DNA of 64,000 nt from Tridacna crocea (taxonomy: Eukaryota; Mollusca; Bivalvia; Cardiida; Cardiidae). The stretch spans positions 65,313,277 to 65,377,276 of the forward strand of contig OX031056.1 in assembly GCA_943736015.1 (NCBI GenBank). The letters run 5' to 3'. Both the position numbers and the translations under genes were made by a program. Positions 54,819 through 64,000 of the stretch are shown in pieces (position 1 is the first letter of the stretch; each line of letters opens with the position of its first letter). The notes beneath the pieces were generated by a model. That model saw only the letters and a program-made list of their open reading frames with translations. It did no database searches and was not told the origin of the DNA.

Positions 54819-54981
54819 TTAATTCTTTACCGAAGGAAAAGAATTATTGGACTTGTCCAAATTGAAAGCATTTGCAGATGAAAAATTCAGTGTTGCTAAG
54901 AATTTATAATCTCTGTCTCCAATAGGGTAGAAAACATGGTGAGAAATGGAGAAAATGCTGGTTTGTGCTGTAAAGAGTTAA
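54819..54981 (-). repeat. TTAA foldback element lacking one palindrome arm
   Basis: Normal left half to gaaaatgctggtt, then directly tgtgctgtaaagagttaa. Confidence 0.78.
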
Positions 54982-55076
54982 ACCTATAGTGGCATTTGTC
55001 AAAGGACATTCAATAACTAAATCTAAACTTGTCTATCTCAAGGTAGTTTCCATTTTAATAAATGAGTCACATGACC

Positions 55077-55306
55077 TTAAGCCATTACAACACAATCCCT
55101 ACTTTTAATTACCCTTTATGAATGGAGCCTTTAGAAAACATTGCAGGAAAAGGAAAAAATGCTGGTAACCAGCATTTTCTCTTTTTCCCACAATGTTTTC
55201 TACCCTTCATAAAACAATTTTCAAATTTTCTGTCACTTGTACGTTGTCATCTTCAAACGCTTTCGATTTGGACAAACCTAAAATTTTGTCGTTTGGTAAT
55301 GAGTTA
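55077..55306 (+). repeat. TTAA foldback element copy
   Basis: 230 bp, intact palindrome, ends ccTTAAgccattacaacac and GGTAATGAGTTAA. Confidence 0.86.
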
Positions 55307-55505
55307 AACATGGCAATACCCTTGATTATCAACAACAACAAATCTACTTTGAAGTCATTCACATCTATCAATCTGAGAAAGCTGCTGACAAAACTTGTGA
55401 ATCACAGAATTTCCAAACTGTTTGTCGATTGGAATATATTTAGAAAGATCCAATTGAAAATAGTGACTCATGAATCCTTGTAATACTACTGTGGCATCTT
55501 ATAAT

Positions 55506-55734
55506 TTAACTCTTTACCGAACAACACAATTACAGACTAGCCCAAATTGAAAGCATTTGCAAACGAAAAAATAAATGTGACAGAAAAATCAAAATTTGTG
55601 TTAGGAAGGGTAGAAAACATTGTGGGAAAAGGAGAAAATGCTAGTTACCTGCATTTCTCCTTTTACGAAACTGTTTTCAAAAGGCCTTTTCCCTAGGGTC
55701 AATTAAAAGTCCGGATTGTGTGGTAATGGGTTAA
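55506..55734 (-). repeat. TTAA foldback element copy
   Basis: 229 bp; centre ctagttacctgc slightly diverged; right end GTGTGGTAATGGGTTAA. Confidence 0.85.
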
Positions 55735-55769
55735 GCTTCTAGGCGTGACTCACTGCCCTTTGGTTGATA

Positions 55770-55835
55770 GTGGAGCTCAAGATCAGACTGCACAGAATGT
55801 ACAGTATGATCTTGGACATACACTGTCCGGTAACG
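55770..55835. repeat. GATCAGACTGCA palindrome family
   Basis: agctcaagatcagactgcac / gtacagtatgatcttggac, then atacactgtccgg. Confidence 0.65.
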
Positions 55836-55908
55836 AAATCCTTTTTTACAAAACATTAGTTTCAAATAACATTATTCAGTTTTTTATCATCAGCTTCATA
55901 CTTTTATT

Positions 55909-56127
55909 TAACTCATTACCATACGACAAAATTTCAGGTTTATCCAAATTGAAAGCATTTGCAGATGACAAAATAAGAGTGACTGAAAATTTGAAATTTG
56001 TTTTGTGAAGGTAGAAAACATTGTGGGAAAAGGAGAGAATGCTGGTAAACAGCATTTTCTCCTTTTCCCACAATGTTTTCTAAAGGCTGGGGTCTTCAAA
56101 AGTAGGGATTGTGCGGTAATAGGTTAA
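55909..56127 (-). repeat. TTAA foldback element copy
   Basis: 219 bp with a short deletion after the right arm (taaaggctggggtc); both TTAA ends present. Confidence 0.84.
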
Positions 56128-56131
56128 CTTT

Positions 56132-56347
56132 GGATCCTGTATGGCTCAGTGGTAAAGTGTAGGACTTGTGACCTTGAGGTCCCAGGTTTGAGCCTTACTG
56201 GCTCCACTGGGTTTTTTCACGGGAGTGTCCTTGGGCAAGACAATTCAGAGCCCAGCCTAGTCCTAGTGAAACCCAGGAAACATGAATATGTGAGCTGTCG
56301 CTGTGATATGACTGAAATAATGTTGAAAGCAGCGTAAAACACCATTT
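56132..56347 (+). mobile_element. tRNA-derived SINE, complete-looking
   Basis: Head tggatcctgtatggctcagt with A box tggctcagtggtaaag and B box caggtttgagcctta. The core is gtgtccttgggcaagacaat, and the tail is atgactgaaataatgttgaa followed by agcagcgtaaaac. Its layout (tRNA head, conserved core, tail) fits mollusc SINE families. It begins within 5 bp of the foldback element's end. Confidence 0.85.
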
Positions 56348-56402
56348 AAAGGAACAAAACTCATTGAATTCATTTAGCAGGATTAGGGATAAGAGCTAGA
56401 GA

Positions 56403-56631
56403 TTAACTCAATATTAAACAACAATATTTGATGCTTGTCCAAATCGAAAGCATTTGCAGACGACAAAATAAAAGTAACTGAAAATTTTAAATTTGTTTTG
56501 TGAAGGGTAGAAAACATTGTGGGAAAAGGAGAAAATGCTGGTTACCAGCATTTTCTCCTTTTCCCACAATGTTTTTAAAAAACTTCTTTCTCAGGGACGT
56601 TACAAGGATGGATTGTGTGGTAAGGAGTTAA
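56403..56631 (-). repeat. TTAA foldback element copy, well preserved
   Basis: 229 bp; perfect arms around ctggttaccag; ends TTAACTCAATATT and GGTAAGGAGTTAA. Confidence 0.87.
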
Positions 56632-56669
56632 TTGAACAGACCACTGAGGATTTGCCCAATGATGTTCCA

Positions 56670-56915
56670 ACAACCTTGACTTGGCAACATTTTAGGTTTA
56701 CCCAAATGAATGACAGAAAATATCTGGCAAAGTATATTCAGACTTTCGAAATGAAAAGCCAGTACAAATCACACACAGGTCCAACATTCGAAGAAAAAAA
56801 AAGATATTTTCTTCACAGTATGAAAGACATTGTGGGTCAAGGAGCAACTGCTTCTTACAATCAACTGCTCCATTCCCCACAGTGTTTTTCTAAAGACGTT
56901 CATTATAAGGGTGTG
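56670..56915 (-). repeat. Degenerate foldback element
   Basis: Arms gacattgtgggtcaaggagc / gctccattccccacagtg still pair, although the inner sequence (aactgcttcttacaatcaac) has changed. Confidence 0.5.
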
Positions 56916-57188
56916 TGAAAAGTTACACTAGTACAGTAAGTGGTGAAGGATCCTACTTTACTGCCTAATAACCATATATGGATTGATGATGGGAAACGTC
57001 TAGACTGCACTGACAACAGAATTCATCCACTTTCAATTTATCGGACCAATACCGCAATAAAATGAGGTAAATTACTGGAGAAACAAGTTCCAGTTCATTC
57101 AGTTTGCAGACATCAATACCAAGAAGTAGTTTAATGAGAACAGTGAACTAGATTTTCAAGGTTTTCTTCTCTTTATTATAGTCACACC

Positions 57189-57388
57189 TTTTAACTGGTT
57201 ACCAGGAGACAAATTTTGACCCATCTGACCATAAATATTAGATGACAAAAAATTCAATGCGATTCAATTGGTTGGACTCAAAGGTAGAAAAAAGCACTGT
57301 GGAAACACAGAAAAGTTTCTTTTACCACAATGCTTTAAAAAGCCTAGCCTCAGGGTCAATAAAAATATTGGATTGCTTTGAAAAGAAC
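57189..57388 (-). repeat. Degenerate TTAA foldback element
   Basis: Recognised by ttttaactggttaccaggag, gtggaaacacagaaaag and ctcagggtcaataaaa. Centre eroded. Confidence 0.55.
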
Positions 57389-57688
57389 AAGATACTGAAT
57401 CTGTTGTCTTTATTTTTTACTGTCTTTACGCTTTACAACAAAATAAAATTATAGATTTCTCCAAGTTGAGAGCATTAATTTTCCAGATCGCAAATATGGC
57501 TTAAATATGCATCTTTATACGTTTTCATCCAATTTTCTATCCAAGTTTATCTTTATTTCATGACATTATAATCATATCTTCATACCAAATATTGCATGTG
57601 ATGGTTGCAAGATTGCACAGAATACCACAGACAAAATTGCATTTCATTCTACTGCAGCTACCCATATACATAACCACAGTTTTTTGGT

Positions 57689-57950
57689 TTAACTCTTTAC
57701 CAAACGATGCAATTTTAGTCTGGTCCAAATTCCAAGCGTTTGCGGATGACAAAATGAATGTGTTTAAATAATTGAAATTTGTCTTAGGAAGGGAAGAAAA
57801 CATTGTGTGTTCAAATAATTGAAATTTATCTTAGCAAGGATAGAAAAGATTGTGGGAAAAGGAGAAAATGCTGGTTAACAGCATTTTGTCCTTATCCCAC
57901 AATGTTTTCAACAGGGGTGATAAAAGTCGGTATTGTGTGGTAAAGGGTAA
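57689..57950 (-). repeat. TTAA foldback element with internal duplication
   Basis: Normal ends and centre, but a stretch of about 50 bp (aataattgaaatttgtctta..gaagaaaacattgtg) occurs twice in tandem before the palindrome, making it 262 bp. Confidence 0.8.
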
Positions 57951-58183
57951 AATTGAAGAGAAATTCGTGGTGTTCCTTTAACCAATATATCAATTTCTCA
58001 TCATCTACATTTTACACAGCTATCTAGATTCTACATATTGGAAGTTTTAACATGTTTACTCTCTGGCTTTAAGGGTGAATCTGTAAAAGATGGAAATTGT
58101 CGTTGAAAGGGTACTCTCAATTTCCACTCATGCTTTTCATAAATTTCTCAATATCAAAATTCTCTTGAGTTGGTATAGAATGA

Positions 58184-58335
58184 TTTAATCCCTTGTCACA
58201 CATCTTACTTGTTAATGACCCTGTGAAAATTGCTGCTTTTAAAAATATCATGGAAAAGGATAAAAAAAAAAAACTGCATATTTTCAGTTTCCCACAGTGT
58301 TTTTTATCCTATCAAAGACAGATATTATCTTTTAA
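58184..58335 (+). repeat. TTAA foldback element, right part missing
   Basis: Left end ttaatcccttgtcacacatc; degenerate centre; runs into the next copy at TTAA 58332-58335. Confidence 0.6.
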
Positions 58336-58560
58336 CCCATTACCACTCAATCCCTAATTTTGACACCCCTGAGAAAGAAGCCTTTTGAAAACACTGTGGG
58401 AAAAGGAGAAAATGCTGGTAACCAGCATTTTCTCCTTTTCCCACATTGTTTTCTACCCTTCCCAGAACAAATTTCAATTTTTCAGTCACCTTTATTTTGT
58501 CCTCTGCAAATGCTTTCAATTTAGACCAGTCTAAATTTTTCTCGTGTGGTAATGGGTTAA
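58332..58560 (+). repeat. TTAA foldback element copy, well preserved
   Basis: 229 bp, TTAACCCATTACCACTCAAT to GTGTGGTAATGGGTTAA. A right-end fragment is chained at 58557-58635. Confidence 0.88.
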
Positions 58561-58736
58561 GTAACATGTAATTTGTCGTCTAAAAATGGTATCAATTTGG
58601 TCCAAATCAAAATTTTGTCATTTGGTAGAATTAAACTGCTGGGTCTGTAAGTATGCCTTGTCTAGGTTGCACAGTTGTCTCCCTTCCTTTATCAACGAAC
58701 TACAACACAAGACGAGGCTTCACTTTTGACTCCTTA

Positions 58737-58922
58737 TTTAACTTTTTACTACACAATGATGACTTTTGACAACCCTGAAAAAGAAGACTTTAGAACACAA
58801 TCATTGTGCAAAAAGAGAATATTTTGGTAACCAGCATTTCCTCTTTTTCCCACAATGTTTTTTACCCTATCAAAGACCACAAATCATAATCTTAGCCACA
58901 TTCAATTTGTCGTCTGCAAATC
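58737..58922 (+). repeat. TTAA foldback element fused to a reverse fragment
   Basis: Plus-type copy to gtctgcaaatc, where it switches into a minus-type fragment (aaaatttaatgttgctca to about 59017). Probably a recombination junction within the family. Confidence 0.65.
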
Positions 58923-59017
58923 AAAATTTAATGTTGCTCATGTGATGTAATTTTTGTTTGAAAGGGGTAAAAAGATTGTAGAAAAAGGAGAAAATATTGT
59001 TCACCATCATTTTTACT

Positions 59018-59248
59018 TTAACCCATTCCCAAACAACAAAATTTTAGACTGGTCCAAATTGAAAGCATTTGCAGACAACAAAATAAAAGTGAATGAAAAT
59101 TTGAAATCCGTTTTATGGAGGGTAGAAAATGATATGGGAAAAGGGGAAAATGTTGGCTACCAGTATTTTCTCCTTCTTCCACAATGTTTTTTCTAAAGGC
59201 TTCTTTCTCAGGGTCGTCAAAAGCAGGAACTATGTGGTAATGGGTTAA
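59018..59248 (-). repeat. TTAA foldback element copy
   Basis: TTAACCCATTCCCAAACAAC to ATGTGGTAATGGGTTAA, arms with mismatches. Confidence 0.84.
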
Positions 59249-59299
59249 TATGTCGCATTGTTTTCAAAAGTCTTTTTGTGGTAAAGGGTAAACCTTTCT

Positions 59300-59525
59300 A
59301 TGAACTTTTACCAAACAGACTTCTGTTTCACGATCCTTAGGAAAAACACCATAAACAACACTGTGAGAAAAGGAGAAAATACTGGTAACTACCTTTCTTT
59401 CTTATTGCTGCAATGTTATCCACACATACAAAGACCAATCATTTGGGGCCGTATTTGTCCCCTGTATGATACACAATCATGCCCTCAATACTGATGGATA
59501 TAATATTCTGTCATCTGGTACAGGT
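59300..59525 (+). repeat. TTAA foldback element, strongly diverged
   Basis: Recognisable from cttttaccaaacag, gagaaaatactggtaactac and gtcatctggtac. Confidence 0.6.
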
Positions 59526-59553
59526 TTTTATTCACTACCCACAAAATTTCATT

Positions 59554-59782
59554 TTAACCCTTTACCCTACAGGGCATATCTATGGTATCTCTAATTGACC
59601 CTAAATAACATCAATGATGAAGCCGTTTTTTATGTGTATATGACACCTTTTTATAGTGTAGAAAACATTGTGGCAAAAGGTGAAATTGCTCGTCACGAGC
59701 AATTTCACCTTTTGTCACAATGTTTTCCAAAGGCTCCTACAAGCATTGCGTATAAATGAGTATCTATGGAGTAAAGGGTTAA
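59554..59782 (+). repeat. TTAA foldback element, GCTCGTCACGAGC variant
   Basis: 229 bp, same length as the main family. The palindrome centre gctcgtcacgagc and the arms caaaaggtgaaatt/aatttcaccttttg are changed in a matched way. Its final TTAA is the first of the next copy. Confidence 0.87.
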
Positions 59783-60002
59783 CCCTTTACCACACAATGA
59801 CAACTTTTAACGACCCTGAGGAAGAAGACTTTAGAAAACATTGTGGGAAAAGGATAAAATGCTGGTAATCTGCATTTTCTCCTTTTCCAACAATGTTTTC
59901 TGTCCATTTGAAGAAAAACTGCCCCATCTGAGCCACACTTAAATTGTTGTCTGCAAATGCTCTCAATTTACAAAAGGCTTAACATTTTGCCATCTGGAAC
60001 TG
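59779..60002 (+). repeat. TTAA foldback element chained to the previous copy
   Basis: Left end TTAACCCTTTACCACACAAT; centre gctggtaatctgc; right end decayed. Confidence 0.8.
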
Positions 60003-60320
60003 ATTTTCAAGCTAAACCTGTTTGGACTTGAACAAACTGGTTTCAAAAAATCTCTAGTCCGACCATCTGTATGATAAACATTGTATATTTTCACTTTACC
60101 ATAACAAATTAACAATTGTTTAACAATCAACAGTTATATAATAAGAACTGTACCATGACAAAAGATTAAGATAAATCGGTATACCAGACAATAAGAAAAG
60201 TGCATACATTTATCCAACTGCAATCCGGGTCAAGCTTTGTCACTTCATAATAGTCTTTCAAGCGACAAATAAATCCAACAGGCATTTTCAGTCTAAAAAT
60301 AAGACCCAAATAATTGTGAT

Positions 60321-60546
60321 TTAACCTTTTCCCAAACAAGCCCTTGTTTTTACGTATCTGCAGTACAAGTCTATTGAAAAATTCTGGGAAAAGGAGAAAT
60401 TGCTCGTAACGAGCGATTTCTCCTTTTCCCACAGTGTTTTCTACTGATTTGAGAACTTTCTGCCACTTTTATCGAATTTGAAATTGTCGCCTGCAAAATC
60501 TTTGAGTTTGAAAGAGTCTAAAATTTGTCGTTTGGGAAAGGGTTAA
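60321..60546 (+). repeat. TTAA foldback element, GCTCGTAACGAGC variant
   Basis: Outer arms are those of the main family (gggaaaaggagaaat), but the inner centre is ttgctcgtaacgagcgattt. Intermediate between the two types. Confidence 0.83.
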
Positions 60547-60574
60547 AGGTTGTGTTTGTAGAGAATTTCTAAGC

Positions 60575-60660
60575 AATCAAGACAGCACAGATCAAACATA
60601 AGACTGAACATTTTTTTGCAGTCTGTGATCTTGATCTACACTATCTGCAAAGACAATCAT
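60575..60660. repeat. GATCAGACTGCA palindrome family, diverged
   Basis: cagatcaaacataagactga / gcagtctgtgatcttgatct then acactatctgcaaag. Confidence 0.5.
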
Positions 60661-60819
60661 AGCTGCAAAAGGCGTCTGAAGGGATGATTGTCATTACATC
60701 AATAAATGGCCTGTAACAAAACGGAAATTGTATGTTTCAGATTCACTCAGGTATAGTGAATCAGAGCACACAGCTACAGGATATCATGTTAGGACATTTA
60801 ATATTAAAATTTGAACATG

Positions 60820-60898
60820 TCCTCGACTGCCCATCTGGCTAATGGCATTTATAGCATCTGCCTGCTTTGCAAAGGGCTGATGGTTCGATACCCACAAG
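60820..60898 (+). mobile_element. tRNA-derived SINE head, split by a hAT-like insertion
   Basis: tcgactgcccatctggctaa, then gggctgatggttcgatac (B box). Continues after the insertion at 61222 (actacacgattgaggc). Confidence 0.6.
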
Positions 60899-61213
60899 TA
60901 GTGGTGAAATGGTTTACCGATATACCGATTAACCGCGGTCTGTTCAAAGAAAAAACCGAAACCGGTACGAATTTTACCATATCGGTATTTCTGCACTTTG
61001 CCAACCTCTCCTGGTTTAGAAAGTAAGGTTTTTCCAAAAATTCTGTTGGAAATCGATCGTTTTTCAACTAACTAAAAGACTTACAGTGACTACAAGTGGT
61101 TAGATATGCTAAATGTCAGCATATACAGCGTATTTCAATACGTACTGCAATACGGGTCAGCCGTATCGCAATATATTGCAATATACACTTTTTACCGTAT
61201 TGTTTCACCCCTA
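60899..61213. mobile_element. hAT-like MITE with 8-bp target duplication
   Basis: 315 bp. Ends tagtggtgaaat and (reverse complement) taggggtgaaac are inverted repeats. It is flanked by perfect duplicates cccacaag at 60891-60898 and 61214-61221. An 8-bp duplication and CAGGGGTG-like ends fit the hAT superfamily. The interior has taccgatataccg- and caatacgg-type repeats and no transposase. Confidence 0.87.
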
Positions 61214-61364
61214 CCCACAAGACTACACGATTGAGGCCTATAGGTAGAGCATTACTAATAGAAAACAAGCTATTTCAGTGAAATGATATTCCCTGCTGAA
61301 AAATTTACTTGACTGTGTAACTTAAAATAGCTCCCAGTTGTCGATTTTTCATTGAATCAAAAAA

Positions 61365-61556
61365 TAAAAAAGCAAGTTTCTTGGCAATATGGGTTAATGT
61401 ACACATGTATTAAGTTTCACAAAATTCCGTCTAATGGTATTGGAGATATTCTCTAGACAGACAGACAGACAGATGGACAAAGGATGGGCTGACGGACGGA
61501 CAGACAACACTTACACTATAATTATCCCTTTGTCTTCGGAGGGGAATAATTATTGA
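61365..61556 (+). repeat. 3' portion of a pearl-like element
   Basis: ttaagtttcacaaaattccg and attggagatattctctaga lead to a cagacagacagacag..gacggacggac tract. The end hairpin is atccctttgtcttcggaggg+gaataatta. Confidence 0.65.
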
Positions 61557-61582
61557 GGAAAATAGAGAAACTTAGGTCTGTT

Positions 61583-61810
61583 GTTTTACCCATTACCATA
61601 CAATCCCTACTTTTGACGACCCGGAGAAAAAAGCCTGTAGAAACATTTTCTGAAAAGGAGAAAATGCTAGAAACCAGCATTTTCTACTTTTCCCACAGTT
61701 TTCCACTCTTCACAAAACAAATTTCAAATTTTCAGTCACTTTTATTTTGTTGTCTGCAAATGCTTTCGATTTGGACATACCTGAAATTTTGTTGTTTGGT
61801 AATGAGTTAA
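61583..61810 (+). repeat. TTAA foldback element copy
   Basis: Left TTAA changed to tttt; centre gctagaaaccagc; right end GGTAATGAGTTAA. Confidence 0.82.
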
Positions 61811-62426
61811 ATTAGTCCAACAAATCCACAGCAGAGCTCCAGGAAAAATGGGTCTAAACCATAATTCCATCAAACCAGGCAAGCTGTAATGGATTTACTT
61901 TGTCTAAAAATCAGCTGAACCATGTGGTAGAATGGTCCCTTAACATGCAGATAATTTACATAGAGCAAAAGCTTTTGACCCATGTCTGCCTATGGGGACT
62001 GAATAGGCTGACACGAATCAATATGTTGAAGATGCAAAACATCACCTTGTCCCCGAGCAAATACAATGTGACTCTACGCTATTATCATCTAATGCATAAC
62101 AATCATTTATATAGCTGACATTAGTTTAATCCTTAGATGAGAATACACCAAATAGACATTATTCTTCAGTCTAGAAATTAGTCCTTAATACTTGCCATTT
62201 CAAGGTTTCACTTGTCCAGAGTGACAAAACAAAGGAAGTAGGGTTGACCAAAGTTCAGAAAGCATATTTTGTGCAGTTGGATCTGTATCTTACTATAGGC
62301 AGCAAAGGTGATCAAACTTGTGAAACATAATGAAAAATTTAACAGCAATATGCAAGCATCTTATGACTTCTTTATACCAATGGTCCTGGGTAATTGTGAT
62401 GAAATGGACAAATCTTGCAATGTTTA
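61811..62426. other. Sequence without recognised features
   Basis: Nothing recognised. Confidence 0.4.
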
Positions 62427-62566
62427 TTAACCCTTTACCAAACAATCCCTGGTTTTGACGACCCTGAGATAGAAGCCTTTGGAAAATATAATGGGAAAGG
62501 GAGAAAATGCTGCAATTGCTTTGAATTTGGACAAGTCTAAAATTTTGTTGTTTGGTATAGAGTTAA
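62427..62566 (+). repeat. TTAA foldback element lacking one palindrome arm
   Basis: 140 bp: left half to gggagaaaatgctg, then directly caattgctttgaatttgg and the right end. A degenerate copy is chained at 62563-62820. Confidence 0.82.
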
Positions 62567-63149
62567 TAGTAAAAGAATACTTGGATTTCCATAAACCCTG
62601 AATAAGAAAGCTCTCAAAAACATTGTGGGAAAAAGAGAAAATGCTGGTAACCAGCATTTCCTTCTTTTTCAATATTGTTTTTCTGCTCTGTCGAGATAGT
62701 TGTAATCATGTGAATCACACTGCATGTGGATCACACTGAACTTGTCATCTACAAAATTATTAAATGCTTTGTATTTATGCATGCATGCCTACAGTTTTGT
62801 TGTGTGGAACAGGGTTAGGGTGATTGACTTACAGTAATTGCCAATTTGCAACTGAAAGCTTTTGAAACCATTTAGGAAGAGGAAGCAATAGTGTGTACTA
62901 AGCAGCTGCTACTTTTTCCTCAATGCTCACCATAATATCCTTAACGTCATTCACAAAAGTCATTATTCATTTGTGTCCTTCACTGAATTTGATTTGTGCT
63001 GATAAATCACAATGCATCAGATGGAGTAAATTCGACATATTTACAATTGATGCTGCCACCAAAACCTAAAATGACAACTTACAACACAGTTCTCTCAAAC
63101 CATCAGCATCAAAAGGTCACTTGGAGATTTGACCAGTCCAATCAATCCT

Positions 63150-63376
63150 TGACCTTCACATTCATCAGTTGTAACTACCCTGGGAAAGAAAGCTTTTGAA
63201 AGCATTGTGGGAAAAGAAGAAATTTCTGGTAACCAGCATTTTCTCCTTTTTCCATAATCCTTTCAACTCTCTTTCACAGCTAAATCTCATCATTCATAAG
63301 CCACAATTAAATGGTTGTCAATAAATACATTCAAGTTTGAGGACCCCCATATTTTTGTCATTTGGTAAAGAGTTAA
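63150..63376 (+). repeat. TTAA foldback element, diverged
   Basis: Centre ctggtaaccag intact, right end GGTAAAGAGTTAA. A left-end fragment is chained at 63373-63490. Confidence 0.75.
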
Positions 63377-63490
63377 CCCTTTACCATAAATTGCAACTTC
63401 TTAGATGCTTTCACAAGATAGCTTTTGAAAACACTGTCGCAGTCGGAAGCAGCAAGTAGGTGCTCCTTTTCCCACAAAGCTCATTTAACT

Positions 63491-64000
63491 AATAAAATAG
63501 CATTACGTTCTTAAAATTAATGTTGCATCTCAAGTCTGATTCATAACCATTACTACAGCTTTATGTTAGAGCCAAAAACTTTCCCCCATGCAGCATTTGG
63601 TTTACTAACAAGGTCAAGAGGGGGAAACTGGCGAAACCTTCTGGGGAATGCACACAATTAGAGGACGACCAAAATAATGGAAAATGTGGGGTTAAATAAG
63701 GGTCAGTCTAGCAGTTAATTGGCCTAGAATGATAGGAGCAGGGTCACTAAGAAAGCAAGGCTATTTTCACATTTTTGATCAATAAATAACTTCTGTAGGT
63801 CACCCTCATTCTCTGTACCATTGTTCACCTTCAATTTACGTTAAGATCTATAAAGTAAGGTCGCTGCGCCACTTTGGTCTTAAGTTTCTAAATATGGCTT
63901 GTAATCTGTGATTTACAGATTCTTTCATTTAGGGGAGGGAGAATATGGTGGTCTGGGATTTCTCAGTCATGTCACAAGTTTAATAACAAAACCTTTCAGC
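63491..64000. other. Right-edge sequence without recognised features
   Basis: No exon, promoter or repeat recognised. Confidence 0.4.

Overview
This is AT-rich animal nuclear DNA, most likely from a bivalve mollusc. There are no prokaryotic-style gene blocks. One intron-split gene is spread over about 41 kb. Nearly everything else is short non-autonomous repeats of kinds known from bivalves: foldback MITEs, pearl/Helentron-like elements with tandem cores of about 140-165 bp and GACG-type microsatellites, and tRNA-derived SINEs. The species cannot be fixed from the sequence alone.

The one confidently supported gene is a nuclear receptor on the minus strand. Five exons join with consistent GT/AG boundaries and phases: 45622-45365 (complete two-zinc-finger DNA-binding domain), 35261-33712 (very long hinge plus the start of the ligand-binding domain), 27524-27357, 13129-12910 and 4757-4516 (rest of the ligand-binding domain, AF-2-like helix and stop). 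Together they encode about 811 residues. The N-terminal A/B exon(s) and promoter are not identified and may lie between 45.6 kb and the right edge, or beyond it. The family is NR1-like (E75/Rev-erb/ROR/TR grade), but the exact group is unresolved. The DNA-binding domain has an unusually long inter-finger linker. The hinge carries a PLDLS (CtBP-type corepressor) motif.

The introns and the 5' side (45.6-64 kb) are packed with about 58 recognisable copies of one palindromic element. It is about 229 bp long, has TTAACCC/TTAACTC ends, and a central near-perfect palindrome of about 70 bp. The density is highest at 10-13 kb, 43-49 kb and 53-63 kb. A comparison with a related repeat that lacks the insertion shows gapless joining once one TTAA is removed, so the target site appears to be TTAA. 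Some copies chain head to tail and share one TTAA, some have lost one palindrome arm, and three have a different palindrome centre with matched changes in both arms.

The second main repeat class is pearl/Helentron-like arrays at 13.9-15.4, 16.8-18.45, 20.1-20.85, 23.5-24.3, 25.2-26.4, 29.7-30.4, 32.3-33.35, 35.5-38.9, 40.0-43.0, 43.8-44.75 and 47.7-48.1 kb. In several subfamilies a 10-11 nt segment near the 5' end is the exact reverse complement of a segment at the 3' end, and the two ends change together between subfamilies. Many carry a conserved GTTGCCATGGCAAC palindrome before the 3' end.

Other items are a broken mariner-type transposase with terminal inverted repeats (23.0-24.4 kb), a 315-bp hAT-like MITE with a perfect 8-bp target duplication inside a SINE (60.9-61.2 kb), SINEs at 45.7, 48.8, 56.1 and 60.8 kb, two 30-bp-period minisatellites (29.2 and 52.2-54.4 kb) that make misleading long open frames, and several smaller palindromic families. 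No rRNA, functional tRNA, CRISPR or viral gene was seen.
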